Shown: positions 54,504-63,740 of the stretch, one piece after another
Layout of the letters: the number at the start of each line of letters is the position of its first letter
How positions within the stretch are numbered: the stretch's first letter is position 1
Assembly: GCF_900129845.1 (NCBI RefSeq)
Contig: NZ_FQXB01000001.1
Location: forward strand, 930,001 to 994,000
Length of the DNA stretch: 64,000 nucleotides
Origin: Cognatiyoonia sediminum
GTDB taxonomy: Bacteria > Pseudomonadota > Alphaproteobacteria > Rhodobacterales > Rhodobacteraceae
Direction of reading: 5' to 3'
Program-made: the position numbers and the translations under genes
The notes under the pieces: model-generated
Databases searched by the model: none
What the model was told of the DNA's origin: nothing
What the model saw: only the letters and a program-made list of their open reading frames with translations

Positions 54504-55109
54504 TTAAAGCCCCTGCCCCGGTTTCACATCCTTCAACTCCATCGCTTTCGCCGGATCACGGTGCATCTGGGCCACGATGTTCTGGCGCTTGATGTCCACA
54601 CGGTGGCGCAGGGTCAGAACGATGGCGCCAATCATGGCGACCAGCAGGATCAGGCCTGCGAGTTGGAAGAGGATGATGTATTTGTCGTAGATCAGTAAGC
54701 CGAGCGCCGCTGTGTTTTGTTCGTCACCCACAGGCGCTGCGATATTCGTCTCCGCCGCGTCGGCAAAACCCCAGACGCCAAAGGCCAGCGCCAATTGCAT
54801 CAGCACGACGACGCCGATCAGCAAACCCAAAGGCAGGTATTTCGTCATTTCTGCCTTGAGTTCCGCGAAATCCACATCGAGCATCATCACAACGAAGAGG
54901 AACAGCACCGCGACCGCGCCAACGTAGACGATGATCAAAAGCATCGCGACGAACTCCGCCCCCAGAGTCACAAAGAGCCCCGCAGACGATAGAAACGCGA
55001 GAATGAGCCAGAGGACCGAGTGCACCGGATTGCGGCTGATCACTGTCATCAACCCGCCCGCGACGGTCGCGATGGCAAAAAGGTAAAAGGTGAAGGCAAA
55101 GACTGTCAT
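54504..55109 (-). CDS. nuoJ: NADH-quinone oxidoreductase subunit J
   Basis: NuoJ, 201 residues, five membrane helices; the third helix contains the conserved [23 protein letters not shown] (pi-bulge region important for coupling). A short soluble tail of about 30 residues follows ([24 protein letters not shown]). Its ATG overlaps the carboxymuconolactone-decarboxylase-like gene by four bases. Confidence 0.95.
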   Translation of the reverse strand: MTVFAFTFYLFAIATVAGGLMTVISRNPVHSVLWLILAFLSSAGLFVTLGAEFVAMLLIIVYVGAVAVLFLFVVMMLDVDFAELKAEMTKYLPLGLLIGVVVLMQLALAFGVWGFADAAETNIAAPVGDEQNTAALGLLIYDKYIILFQLAGLILLVAMIGAIVLTLRHRVDIKRQNIVAQMHRDPAKAMELKDVKPGQGL

Positions 55110-55501
55110 GTCGTTTTGTCCTTGTTCAGAACGTCATTGGCGATCTCCATCGCCTTTGTCATCGCGGGCACGCCGCCAAACATCGCAGCTAGACCGATGG
55201 TCTCTGCGATTTCTTGTTCGGTTGCTTCGGCTTCGATCAGGTGGCGCACGGTCAGACGGATTTGCGCCTCTGCCTGTGCGCCGTGGATCGTCAGGCCTTG
55301 CAGCGTCAAAAGCAGGCGTGTTTTGGCATCGAGGCCCTCTGGGCTGATCCCCTTCCCCATGAACTGTTCCATCATGTCTTTGGACATGGTTGGGAACATC
55401 TCTTCGAAACCCTTAGGGGTGAACGTCTCCATGGCAGGCGCCATTTGCTTGGCCCAGTCTTGGGAGAGTTTCATCATGGCTTCGAAAGGGTTATCGGTCA
55501 T
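55106..55501 (-). CDS. Carboxymuconolactone decarboxylase-like protein between nuoI and nuoJ
   Basis: A 131-residue helical protein with the CMD/AhpD-like core ([53 protein letters not shown] split over about residues 58-110). It contains no cysteine, so the CxxC of AhpD-like peroxidase reductases is missing. A binding or structural role is more likely than catalysis. ATGA overlaps tie it to nuoI upstream and nuoJ downstream, so it is made together with complex I. A specific role in complex I is unproven. Confidence 0.82.
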   Translation of the reverse strand: MTDNPFEAMMKLSQDWAKQMAPAMETFTPKGFEEMFPTMSKDMMEQFMGKGISPEGLDAKTRLLLTLQGLTIHGAQAEAQIRLTVRHLIEAEATEQEIAETIGLAAMFGGVPAMTKAMEIANDVLNKDKTT

Positions 55502-55983
55502 CGGTAAGGCGCATCCATTTCCAAGTTGCGCGCGATCTCCGCTTCCCAGCGGTCGCCGTTCGAAAGCAGTTTCTCCTTGTCGTAGAAAAGCTCTTCGCGG
55601 GTCTCGGTCGAGAACTCAAAGTTCGGCCCTTCGACAATCGCATCCACAGGGCAGGCTTCCTGACAGAAACCGCAATAGATGCATTTCGTCATGTCGATGT
55701 CATAGCGCGTGGTCCGTCGCGATCCATCATCGCGTGGTTCGGCATCAATGGTGATCGCCTGAGCAGGGCAAACGGCTTCACAAAGCTTACAGGCAATACA
55801 ACGCTCTTCACCGTTGGGATAGCGGCGCAATGCGTGTTCGCCCCGGAAACGCGGGGACAGCGGCCCCTTTTCATGTGGGTAATTCACGGTCGCCTTTGGC
55901 TTGAAGAAATACTTCACCCCAAGGCCGAAACCTTTCCACACATCCGTCAGCAGGAAATATTTGGCAGCGCGGTTGTAGTCCAT
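55498..55983 (-). CDS. nuoI: NADH-quinone oxidoreductase subunit I
   Basis: NuoI, 161 residues, carries clusters N6a and N6b, which pass electrons toward N2. Two 4Fe-4S motifs are intact: Cys62, 65, 68, 72 ([11 protein letters not shown]) and Cys101, 104, 107, 111 ([11 protein letters not shown]). An N-terminal amphipathic segment contacts NuoH. It lies 16 bases downstream of the 70-residue gene. Confidence 0.96.
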   Translation of the reverse strand: MDYNRAAKYFLLTDVWKGFGLGVKYFFKPKATVNYPHEKGPLSPRFRGEHALRRYPNGEERCIACKLCEAVCPAQAITIDAEPRDDGSRRTTRYDIDMTKCIYCGFCQEACPVDAIVEGPNFEFSTETREELFYDKEKLLSNGDRWEAEIARNLEMDAPYR

Positions 55984-55999
55984 TACTGATCTCCGTCCG

Positions 56000-56212
56000 T
56001 CACTTTTCAGAAATGTGGCTATCTATTGATCGATTGAGTGAAACGACGATTTCACATGGATCGTTTATCCACCTAATCTGCGGATTCTCGGAAGAAGCGT
56101 CGTCAAAATTTTGGAAAGCCTCTTCCCTAACTTCACAGGCAACCACAGCTTGATCACGCGCAGCCTTCAAAGTGGTTATCCAAGTTTCGTCGTCTACATA
56201 CGCCTCCCCCAT
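56000..56212 (-). CDS. 70-residue protein of unknown function between nuoH and nuoI
   Basis: A small gene whose ATG (56212) lies one base after the nuoH TGA, with GGGAGG 6 bases upstream inside the end of nuoH, so it is probably coupled to nuoH. The product starts [20 protein letters not shown] and has two cysteines (in VVACEVRE and NDPCEIVV) and no membrane segment. It is slightly A+T-richer than nuoH. I do not recognise the family. Confidence 0.6.
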   Translation of the reverse strand: MGEAYVDDETWITTLKAARDQAVVACEVREEAFQNFDDASSENPQIRWINDPCEIVVSLNRSIDSHISEK

Positions 56213-56213
56213 A

Positions 56214-57254
56214 TCAGCCTCCCAACGTCCAGCGGGCCCACATGGAACCGGCGACTTCGAATTTTGCAAGGAACGACACGAGCACGACCCATGCGAGCGA
56301 CATTGGCAGGAACACCTTCCAACCGATGCGCATCAGTTGGTCGTAGCGGTAGCGCGGTGTGATTGCTTTCACCATCGAGAAGACGAAGAAACACGCCGCC
56401 ATCTTGATCACCATCCAGAAGATGCCATCGGGTAAGAAGCCAACTGGGGATAGCCAGCCACCAAGGAACAAGAGCGAGACAAGCGCGCACATCAGTACCA
56501 CGGCCATCAATTCCCCGATCATGAACAAGAGGAAGGGCGTGGAAGAATATTCAACCTGATAGCCCGCAACCAGTTCGGATTCAGCTTCTGGCAGGTCGAA
56601 CGGCGGGCGGTTGGTTTCTGCTAAGGCGCTGATAAAGAAGAGGAACAACATCGGGAAGTGTGCGACCCAATACCAGCCAAAGATGCCCGCGCCTGTGTCC
56701 TGAGCAGCGACAATCGCGCCGAAGTTCATCGAACCGGTGGAGATGATCACACCGATGATGATCAGGCCCAAGGATACCTCGTAGGAAATCATCTGAGCGG
56801 CAGACCGCAGCGATCCAAGGAATGGGTATTTCGAGTTCGACGCCCACCCGCCCATGATCACACCGTAAACCTCCAAAGAGGAGACCGCGAAGACAAAGAG
56901 GATGGCGACATTGATGTCGGACAAGACCCAACCATCGTTGAATGGGATCACCGACCAGGCGACGACGGCCAGAACGAAGGAAATCATAGGGGCGAGAAAG
57001 AACACCGCCTTGTCGGCCCCCGCTGGGACAACGATTTCCTTGACAATGTACTTTAGGAAGTCAGCGAAGGATTGCAGCAAGCCAAATGGGCCAACGATGT
57101 TGGGCCCTTTGCGCATCTGCACCGCGGCCCAAATCTTCCGGTCCGCGTACATCAAGAACGCCAGAGAGATCAGCAACGGGATGAGGACCAACAAACACTG
57201 CCCGAGTGTCAGCAGGACGATCCCTGTGTTGGTCTGAGTGAAGAATTCAACCAT
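56214..57254 (-). CDS. nuoH: NADH-quinone oxidoreductase subunit H
   Basis: NuoH, 346 residues, eight membrane helices, forms the quinone chamber with NuoB/D. Conserved parts are [30 protein letters not shown] near the N-terminus, [17 protein letters not shown], and [27 protein letters not shown] on the loop facing the quinone site. The length is normal. It follows the 125-residue lipoprotein gene by 9 bases. Confidence 0.97.
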   Translation of the reverse strand: MVEFFTQTNTGIVLLTLGQCLLVLIPLLISLAFLMYADRKIWAAVQMRKGPNIVGPFGLLQSFADFLKYIVKEIVVPAGADKAVFFLAPMISFVLAVVAWSVIPFNDGWVLSDINVAILFVFAVSSLEVYGVIMGGWASNSKYPFLGSLRSAAQMISYEVSLGLIIIGVIISTGSMNFGAIVAAQDTGAGIFGWYWVAHFPMLFLFFISALAETNRPPFDLPEAESELVAGYQVEYSSTPFLLFMIGELMAVVLMCALVSLLFLGGWLSPVGFLPDGIFWMVIKMAACFFVFSMVKAITPRYRYDQLMRIGWKVFLPMSLAWVVLVSFLAKFEVAGSMWARWTLGG

Positions 57255-57263
57255 ATCAGTCCC

Positions 57264-57641
57264 CTACACCGTCGGTATTCCAGCATCGCGACATGCGGCC
57301 ATGACCACTTCGGCGTCCATCTTGCGCACCCCAGCGGGCACGTCTTCGGAAATGGTGTAAGCAGAGTCAGCGACCAAAACGTCGCCTGTTGTCTCAACTG
57401 TCGTGCGCAGTTGCCGCGCAAAAGATGATCCATTGAACAACGCGAATTGTGCGACAGCGCATTCGGCGTATTGGATCGCGTCGTCGGCTGACGCATCCCC
57501 CGAAACCGTCGCGCGGATATTGATGATCGTGTCGTCCAAGGCCTGCGCCTCAATCCCATCATAAGACGGACCAAATGCGCGCGGCGCATCAGATGCGGTA
57601 CAAGCTGCGGCGGCAAGTAACGGCAAGACCATCGCGCGCAT
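57264..57641 (-). CDS. Small lipoprotein between nuoG and nuoH
   Basis: A 125-residue predicted lipoprotein: a short signal sequence ending in AAAAC (Cys14), then a mature part of about 110 residues (NIRATVSGDASADDAIQYAECAVAQFALFNG) and a further Cys near the end (MAACRDAGIP). The ATG is two bases after the nuoG stop and 9 bases before nuoH, so it is part of the operon. Likely periplasmic and anchored in a membrane; function unknown. Confidence 0.8.
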   Translation of the reverse strand: MRAMVLPLLAAAACTASDAPRAFGPSYDGIEAQALDDTIINIRATVSGDASADDAIQYAECAVAQFALFNGSSFARQLRTTVETTGDVLVADSAYTISEDVPAGVRKMDAEVVMAACRDAGIPTV

Positions 57642-57643
57642 CC

Positions 57644-59662
57644 CTACTCTGCTGCCATCGGCGCAGTGCTGCGCGCCTTCGCATTTGCCGCCAGTTCACC
57701 CATCAGTTGGGAGGCCCGCGCAATTGGATTGGTCAGATAGAATTCTTCCACAGCGTATTTGAACGCCGCTTTGTTCACCTTGCCTGCCTTGACAGAGGCC
57801 CACTCGTTTTCAGCAACCTCATCGATCGCTCCCAAATGTGGGTGCGCTTCAATAAGAGCGCTCCGAAGTTGGGCTAGACTATCGAACGGCAAGGTCGCGT
57901 CCAATTCAGCGGACAAAGCCCGCAGGATCGCCCAGTTTTCCTTGGCCTCACCAGGTGCGAAACCTGCGCGCATGGCAAGCTGCGGGCGGCCTTCCGTGTT
58001 CACGAACAAGCCGTTTTCTTCGGTGTAGGCGGCAGCGGGCAAGATGATATCCGCACCATGCGCACCGCGATCGCCGTGTGAGCCTTGGTAGATTTTGAAC
58101 GCATCACCAGTGATATCGCCCTCATCCGCACCAAGGTTGTAGATCACCTCAGCCCCATCGAGCGCCTGCATCACACCGCCTTCGGTGACGGCGCCAACAT
58201 CCATCGCACCAACGCGGCCAGCAGCAGTGTGAAGCACCATGAGTTTCGACCCGGTGCTTTCCGCAAGCTTGATCGCGATGCCAAGGATCGCTTCACCATC
58301 GGTGCGGCACAAAGCGCCCTGCCCGATGATGATGAGAGATGGCTTTTCAAGAACGGCCGAATGATCGCGACTTAATAGCTCCGTGATCACCTCTGGCTTA
58401 TCGCCTAAATCGCTGTGATCATACGTCAGATCAACTTTAGGCCCGATGACACCGACATTGGCACCGCGCGTCCAAGCCTTGCGAATGCGTGCGTTCAAGA
58501 CCGGAGCCTCAGTCCGAGGGTTACAGCCGATCAGCATGATCGCTTCGGCCTCGTCGATATCTTCGATGGCCGCGTTGCCGACATAGCCAAAGCGATTTCC
58601 CTCCGGCAGCTTTGCACCATCGGTACGGCATTCGACGTTGCCGCCCAGATCTTCGACCAGTTGCTTCAGAGCATATGCGCTTTCGACGGACGCCAGATCA
58701 CCGACCAAACCAGCAACCTTTTTGCCTTTCATGGCAGCGGCTGCTGCTGACAACGCCTCTGGCCAGCTTGCTTTGCGCAGCTTACCGTTTTCGCGGATGT
58801 AAGGCGTGTCCAAACGTTGGCGGCGCAGGCCGTCCCAAACAAAGCGCGTCTTGTCGGAAATCCATTCCTCATTCACACCGTCGTGGTTGCGCGGCAGGAA
58901 GCGCATCACCTCGCGACCTTTTGTATCGATCCGAATGTTAGAGCCGAGCGCATCCATTACGTCGATGGATTCTGTTTTGCTCAACTCCCAAGGGCGTGCG
59001 GTGAAAGCATAAGGCTTCGAAACCAGCGCGCCAACAGGGCACAAATCGATGATGTTGCCCTGCAGATTGCTATCGAGCGTTTCGCCCAAATAACTGGTGA
59101 TCTCAGCATCCTCGCCACGACCAGTTTGGCCCATCTGCGTGATGCCGGCCACCTCAGTCGTAAAGCGCACACAGCGCGTGCAAGAAATGCAGCGCGTCAT
59201 ATGGGTTTCAACCAATGGCCCAAGATCGAGGTCGTCAACGGCGCGCTTTGGTTCGCGGAACCGGCTGAAATCGACGCCGTAAGCCATGGCTTGGTCTTGC
59301 AGATCACACTCCCCACCTTGATCGCAAATCGGGCAGTCCAGCGGGTGATTGATCAGAAAAAACTCCATCACCCCTTCACGGGCCTTTTTGACCATCGGCG
59401 AATTGGTTTTCACAACTGGCGGCTGGCCTTCGGGACCGGGGCGCAAATCACGCACCTGCATCGCACAGGACGCAGCCGGTTTTGGCGGCCCGCCGACAAC
59501 CTCGACCAGACACATGCGGCAGTTACCGGCGATCGAAAGACGTTCGTGATAACAGAACCTTGGGATCTCAATCCCCGCCTCTTCACAGGCTTGAATGAGC
59601 GTCATCGCCCCATCGACTTCAACTTCGTTTCCATCGATAACGACTTTACGTAGATCCGACAT
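57644..59662 (-). CDS. nuoG: NADH-quinone oxidoreductase subunit G
   Basis: NuoG, 672 residues, the largest peripheral-arm subunit. N-terminal 2Fe-2S ligands are Cys37, 48, 51, 66. The His-ligated cluster lies in [19 protein letters not shown], the next 4Fe-4S in [10 protein letters not shown]. The C-terminal half is a molybdopterin-oxidoreductase-like fold without cofactor. The additional N7 cluster Cys set of E. coli NuoG is not evident. The frame opens at 59698; ATG 59662 has AAGG upstream. It lies 125 bases after the DUF5333 gene. Confidence 0.96.
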   Translation of the reverse strand: MSDLRKVVIDGNEVEVDGAMTLIQACEEAGIEIPRFCYHERLSIAGNCRMCLVEVVGGPPKPAASCAMQVRDLRPGPEGQPPVVKTNSPMVKKAREGVMEFFLINHPLDCPICDQGGECDLQDQAMAYGVDFSRFREPKRAVDDLDLGPLVETHMTRCISCTRCVRFTTEVAGITQMGQTGRGEDAEITSYLGETLDSNLQGNIIDLCPVGALVSKPYAFTARPWELSKTESIDVMDALGSNIRIDTKGREVMRFLPRNHDGVNEEWISDKTRFVWDGLRRQRLDTPYIRENGKLRKASWPEALSAAAAAMKGKKVAGLVGDLASVESAYALKQLVEDLGGNVECRTDGAKLPEGNRFGYVGNAAIEDIDEAEAIMLIGCNPRTEAPVLNARIRKAWTRGANVGVIGPKVDLTYDHSDLGDKPEVITELLSRDHSAVLEKPSLIIIGQGALCRTDGEAILGIAIKLAESTGSKLMVLHTAAGRVGAMDVGAVTEGGVMQALDGAEVIYNLGADEGDITGDAFKIYQGSHGDRGAHGADIILPAAAYTEENGLFVNTEGRPQLAMRAGFAPGEAKENWAILRALSAELDATLPFDSLAQLRSALIEAHPHLGAIDEVAENEWASVKAGKVNKAAFKYAVEEFYLTNPIARASQLMGELAANAKARSTAPMAAE

Positions 59663-59787
59663 TGGCGTGCCTTTTGTTCCCTGGCGTGCCACGCCCAAAT
59701 GGACGGGCGGCTGTGCTGCGGGGTTTCTAACGCAGCCAGCCTACCGATACCAGTCAGAACGACGATTTTTTGATCGAAAATCTAAGC

Positions 59788-60195
59788 CTAACGCAGAAGG
59801 CGTCCAATCCCGGAGCCGGCCTCAATCTCCGCGCGACCAACGGCGCAATAAGTGGCCTCTTCGCCCTCAACGATTCCCATGTCAGCCATCATCGACCGCC
59901 CCAAGGCCTCTAAGCGATTTTTTTCATTGGAATCATTGATGTAGTCGTCAATTTCGCGGTTCGTGTAGCCGAGATTTCGAGCGTGACCTTTGAGGCCCTC
60001 TAGAAAATTCAAACCCCGAATATACCGTGGGCTGATCGATCCGCATTTCTGGCTAATCTCATAAGCGATTCCTACGGTAATGATCCCGTTGCGGACATGC
60101 GCCACTTCGCGCAACTCAGGTTTCGCCTGAAGGCTTCCTGACAGCGCGACGAGACTGATCATGGAGACAATCGAAACAATAAATAAACGAGACAT
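59788..60195 (-). CDS. DUF5333-type secreted protein (copy A)
   Basis: A 135-residue protein with a signal peptide (SIVSMISLVALSG, likely cleavage after LQA near residue 24). The mature part has two cysteines, one in AYEISQKCGSISP and one in ATYCAVGRAEIEAGSGIGRLLR. The same two-Cys layout appears in copy B and in the broken copy C. I remember DUF5333 proteins as a Rhodobacteraceae family found near nuo genes; function unknown. It lies between the second DUF3291 gene and nuoG. Confidence 0.75.
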   Translation of the reverse strand: MSRLFIVSIVSMISLVALSGSLQAKPELREVAHVRNGIITVGIAYEISQKCGSISPRYIRGLNFLEGLKGHARNLGYTNREIDDYINDSNEKNRLEALGRSMMADMGIVEGEEATYCAVGRAEIEAGSGIGRLLR

Positions 60196-60299
60196 AGGGA
60201 CCTCTTTCGGGGGAACTTATGCCAATAGATGTGTCCAAACTAACCGTATTATTCAATATCATTTGGTTTGGGTGCGCGCGAGACCGCCAATTGTGGGGT

Positions 60300-60749
60300 T
60301 CAACCCTTTTGAGAGCGCAACCAATCCCAGCCGAAGGCGACATCGCTGTCGCCATGTGTTTCTCGGTAGGCAAGCTTCTGTAAAGCTTCCTCCAAACTGG
60401 GACGATGCCCTTCTTCAACCCGCCACATGACGAAGTGTTGTTTACCCAAAACCTCAAACCATTCTGCTTTGCGGTCCATGAATTTTGAGTGGAGAGTGTT
60501 GTAGACGAATGTTTCAAGGCTTTCCAAATTCTTCCAAACCGTCAGGTTTGACACGAATTGCGGATCACCGTCGATTTTGACATCCGTGTTTCCAGTTCCT
60601 GGCTCACCCGACCCTTCCATCATCCAAACGAAACCGGGCATACGTTTACCCAGCCCATTCACGCGATCGAGGTTGTTCATAAACTCCGCAACGCGCGGAT
60701 CGTCGGTCGGGGCAATTAAGCGGCCAATGTTGAGTTCAGCAAGATGCAA
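60300..60749 (-). CDS. DUF3291-domain protein (second of two)
   Basis: A 149-residue protein with the DUF3291 pattern: HLAELNIGRL at the start, DDPRVAEFMNNLDRVN, PGFVWMMEG, LTVWKNLESLETFVY, and FVMWRVEEGHRPSLEEALQKL. The fold is likely a dimeric alpha-beta-barrel. It starts with TTG (60747-60749) behind GGGAG, 11 bases after the first copy. Neither substrate nor role is known. Confidence 0.83.
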   Translation of the reverse strand: MHLAELNIGRLIAPTDDPRVAEFMNNLDRVNGLGKRMPGFVWMMEGSGEPGTGNTDVKIDGDPQFVSNLTVWKNLESLETFVYNTLHSKFMDRKAEWFEVLGKQHFVMWRVEEGHRPSLEEALQKLAYRETHGDSDVAFGWDWLRSQKG

Positions 60750-60760
60750 TAGATGGCTCC

Positions 60761-61234
60761 CTAACTCACTCTGGCGCTCGAACCATTGATCAAAGTCGCA
60801 AGTTCAGCGGCACCGAAACCATGCTCGCCCGGCCCTTGTGATTGCAGGAGCGTCCATCGTTGAAGCGCATCTGCGACGGTCGGTTTATGGCCCTCTTCAA
60901 TCCACCACATCACCAGATGCCCACGATCGTCTGGCACGAACCACTCATGAGCACGCCGCATAAATTGCGCATGAAGTGTTTTTTCGACAAAATGAAAAAG
61001 CGATTGCGCATCGGTCCAAACTGAGAGCGTCGACGCGGTGTTGGGTCGCAAAGCCAAAGGCCCTTCTTGATCCTCTTGAACGCTTTCCATGTCTTCGTCC
61101 GACAATCTCCAAACGAAGCCCAGGCTACGTTCGGCGACGGCGTTCACCCGATCAATGTTGTTCTGAAAGTCTGCAATCCGTGGATCATCAAATGGATGCT
61201 TTAGCGTCCCGAAGTTGAACTCCGCCAGATGCAT
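60761..61234 (-). CDS. DUF3291-domain protein (first of two)
   Basis: A 157-residue DUF3291 protein that lines up with its neighbour at 60300-60749: HLAEFNFGTL, DDPRIADFQNNIDRVN, LGFVWRLSD, LSVWTDAQSLFHFV, HLVMWWIEEGHKPTVADALQR. The two differ at many positions, so the duplication is old. ATG 61234 overlaps the stop of DUF5333 copy B (TGATG). Confidence 0.83.
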   Translation of the reverse strand: MHLAEFNFGTLKHPFDDPRIADFQNNIDRVNAVAERSLGFVWRLSDEDMESVQEDQEGPLALRPNTASTLSVWTDAQSLFHFVEKTLHAQFMRRAHEWFVPDDRGHLVMWWIEEGHKPTVADALQRWTLLQSQGPGEHGFGAAELATLINGSSARVS

Positions 61235-61641
61235 CAACTCGCCTGAAGAAATGCGCTGATACCGGTTTGTTCTGCAACTTCCCGATCTCCTGCGGCACAG
61301 AGGTTATCGACGCCAACCACGACGCCATGTTTCGCTTGGAAAGACCTTGTTTCAACATCCTTTGCAAGTTCGACCCCGCGAACCTGACGGAATTCGATCA
61401 AACGACCATTGGCTGTGTCGGGGCGCGCGGCGCTCAGCGCGACCTGCATATCCATGTTGAAATCGTAACGATCACAGGACGCAGCGATTTGCTGTGCGAT
61501 CCGCAACTTGGCAGCGTATTCTGGGAACGGCTGAGACAGGATATTTTGAACGGCAGGTGTGGAAAGGTCGATGGAGTTCTGAGAAGGCGAGCAGCCGACG
61601 GCGAGGGCTAGAATGAAACTCATCTTTAGAATTTTTGACAT
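61234..61641 (-). CDS. DUF5333-like lipoprotein (copy B)
   Basis: A 135-residue predicted lipoprotein (ALAVGC, Cys17). Its mature part has a Cys in AQQIAASCDRYDF and another in NLCAAGDREVAEQTGISAFL, matching the two-Cys layout of copies A and C. AATGGAGA precedes the ATG at 61641. Its stop overlaps the next gene's start. Function unknown. Confidence 0.72.
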   Translation of the reverse strand: MSKILKMSFILALAVGCSPSQNSIDLSTPAVQNILSQPFPEYAAKLRIAQQIAASCDRYDFNMDMQVALSAARPDTANGRLIEFRQVRGVELAKDVETRSFQAKHGVVVGVDNLCAAGDREVAEQTGISAFLQAS

Positions 61642-61661
61642 TCACGCATCTCCATTTGATT

Positions 61662-62198
61662 TTATTCTAGAGCAATTGGCACGGCTTCTCGGAACAAAAA
61701 TGAACCAGCTCGAGTCTGCTGCGCAATCTCTCGCTCACCGTCTTCGCAGGTGTATTCGAGACCCGTGCGAAAAACTATTCCTATCGCGCGCGTTCCAACA
61801 TCAGCAGTCAGCCCAGGATTAGTAATAAAGAAATCTCGATCAACTGAGAAGTTCTGTAGATCCTCAACATCCAAATCAGCCACATCCCGAGCTCGAATGG
61901 GGAACCCCAAACGTCCCATTATTTCGTCGAAAACACGAGGATCTTCGGCTGAAAGGCGTTCAAGTTCAGAATAGAAGAAACTTCGGTACTCATCGCGCAA
62001 CCCAGTATCGAAAATCAACTCTCGGCAATTTTCCGAAACACTTTCCGCAATTATTTCTGCGATGGTAGTATCAATAAAGAACTGATAGCCCTCTTCACCA
62101 GTTTCTATTGAGCTTTGTTCAAGTAATACCGGTCAAGGGGCGACGTCACAGGCGCAAAGGCCAAAAATAAAGATTGATGTCAGAAAACCTGACCTCAC
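61662..62198 (-). pseudogene. DUF5333-like lipoprotein (copy C) with in-frame TGA at codon 22
   Basis: The frame starts at GTG 62196-62198, overlapping the nuoF stop as GTGA, and reads a clear lipoprotein signal peptide (FLTSIFIFGLCAC, Cys17) followed by DVAP. Codon 22 (62133-62135) is TGA. The frame then continues unbroken for 156 more codons: IDTTIAEIIAESVSENCRELIF up to CEDGEREIAQQTRAGSFLF. The last part has the same Cys-x-x-G-x-x-E-hydrophobic ending as copies A and B. A single base change (for example CGA to TGA) would explain the stop; readthrough or sequence error are alternatives. Internal restart at TTG 62018 would make a protein without export signal. Confidence 0.65.
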
Positions 62199-63481
62199 TC
62201 CGCTGCCACCGCAACGCGCTTGTGCTTGATCCGATCTTCGATCTCATCACGGAAGTTTTTGATCAATCCTTGAATTGGCCACGCAGCCGCATCGCCCAAG
62301 GCGCAGATCGTGTGACCTTCGACCTGTTTGGTCACGTCAAACAGCATGTCGATTTCTTCGACCTCTGCCTCACCGCGCACCAAACGATCCATCACGCGCA
62401 TCATCCAGCCTGTGCCTTCACGGCACGGCGTACACTGGCCGCAGCTTTCGTGCTTATAGAATTTCGACAGCCGCCAAATCGCTTTGATAATATCGACGCT
62501 TTCGTCCATCACGATCACCGCTGCCGTCCCGAGGCCGGAGCCGAGTTCGCCGCGAAGATAATCGAAATCCATGATCGCGTCTTTCATGTGTTCGCCGCGC
62601 ACACACGGCACGGACGACCCACCGGGGATCACAGCTTTTAGATTGTCCCAGCCACCACGGATGCCGCCACAGTGCTTTTCGATCAGCTCTTCGAAAGAGA
62701 TCGACATCTCTTCTTCAACCACACATGGGTTGTTCACGTGACCTGAGATCGCAAAGAGCTTGGTGCCCGCGTTGTTTTGCCGACCCATGCCTGCAAACCA
62801 GCTTGCACCACGACGCAGGATCGTAGGCACAACCGCAATAGATTCAACGTTGTTCACAGTCGTCGGACAGCCATAAAGGCCCGCCCCAGCCGGAAACGGC
62901 GGCTTCATCCGAGGCATACCTTTTTTGCCTTCAAGGCTTTCCAGCAGCGCTGTTTCCTCACCGCAGATATAGGCACCCGCCCCGTGGTGCAGGTAGATGT
63001 CAAAATCCCAACCGGATTTTGCGGCGTTCTTACCCACCAAACCCGCTTCATAAGCCTCGTCAATTGCTGCTTGCAGCGCTTCTTTTTCGCGGATGTATTC
63101 ACCGCGAATGTAGATGTAGCAGGCATTCGCATTCATCGCGAAAGAGGCGATCAAGCAGCCTTCGATCAACGTGTGCGGATCGTGACGCATGATCTCACGG
63201 TCTTTACATGTGCCGGGTTCGGATTCGTCGGCGTTCACCACAAGGTAGGCTGGACGACCATCGCTTTCCTTCGGCATGAAGGACCACTTAAGCCCTGTCG
63301 GGAAGCCCGCCCCGCCGCGACCGCGCAGACCAGAGGCCTTCATCTCATCAATGATCCAATCGCGACCCTTTTTGATCAGCTTGTCAGTCCCGTCCCAATG
63401 ACCGCGCTGTTGCGCACCTTTTAACGTGCGATCATGCATCCCATAGAGATTGGTGAAAATGCGATCCTGATCCTTAAGCAT
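62195..63481 (-). CDS. nuoF: NADH-quinone oxidoreductase subunit F
   Basis: NuoF, 428 residues, the NADH- and FMN-binding subunit carrying cluster N3. The glycine-rich NADH/FMN loop is [18 protein letters not shown], the FMN region [15 protein letters not shown], and the 4Fe-4S ligands lie in [12 protein letters not shown] plus a Cys in [12 protein letters not shown]. Ordinary length. It lies 32 bases after the DUF5337 gene. Confidence 0.97.
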   Translation of the reverse strand: MLKDQDRIFTNLYGMHDRTLKGAQQRGHWDGTDKLIKKGRDWIIDEMKASGLRGRGGAGFPTGLKWSFMPKESDGRPAYLVVNADESEPGTCKDREIMRHDPHTLIEGCLIASFAMNANACYIYIRGEYIREKEALQAAIDEAYEAGLVGKNAAKSGWDFDIYLHHGAGAYICGEETALLESLEGKKGMPRMKPPFPAGAGLYGCPTTVNNVESIAVVPTILRRGASWFAGMGRQNNAGTKLFAISGHVNNPCVVEEEMSISFEELIEKHCGGIRGGWDNLKAVIPGGSSVPCVRGEHMKDAIMDFDYLRGELGSGLGTAAVIVMDESVDIIKAIWRLSKFYKHESCGQCTPCREGTGWMMRVMDRLVRGEAEVEEIDMLFDVTKQVEGHTICALGDAAAWPIQGLIKNFRDEIEDRIKHKRVAVAAE

Positions 63482-63513
63482 CGGTCAGCGGTCCCTTTTG
63501 GCTACGAGGGTCT

Positions 63514-63732
63514 TCATTTGCTTCGTGTCTTTTGCCACAGCTTCCACGTCACCACCAGTGCCCAAAAGAACGCAGCTAAAGAAAATAGATAGAGCAGAAT
63601 TTCGTACCGTGGCTCCAGACCAAGTGTCTCAACGATGTTTGGCGCCAAAATGCTCAGAAGCCCTGCAATCGCTATGGTAATGGCGATTGTCCGACCTTCT
63701 TTTTGTGTTTCTGGCGTGTGGTTGTCGGTCAT
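63514..63732 (-). CDS. DUF5337 small membrane protein between nuoE and nuoF
   Basis: A 72-residue protein with two membrane helices (about residues 15-34 and 44-64) separated by VETLGLEPRYEI, matching DUF5337, a small family I remember from Rhodobacteraceae nuo clusters. The frame is open to 63780; ATG 63732 has GAGGG 5 bases upstream. It follows a terminator-like hairpin after nuoE. Confidence 0.82.
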   Translation of the reverse strand: MTDNHTPETQKEGRTIAITIAIAGLLSILAPNIVETLGLEPRYEILLYLFSLAAFFWALVVTWKLWQKTRSK

Positions 63733-63740
63733 GGAACCCT

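Noticed and set aside
55020-55754. Plus-strand open frame opposite nuoJ, CMD and nuoI
   Set aside because: Spans three real genes on the other strand; no domain; an effect of codon bias.
58817-59653. Plus-strand 278-codon frame opposite nuoG
   Set aside because: Antisense shadow; the iron-sulfur motifs are all on the minus strand.
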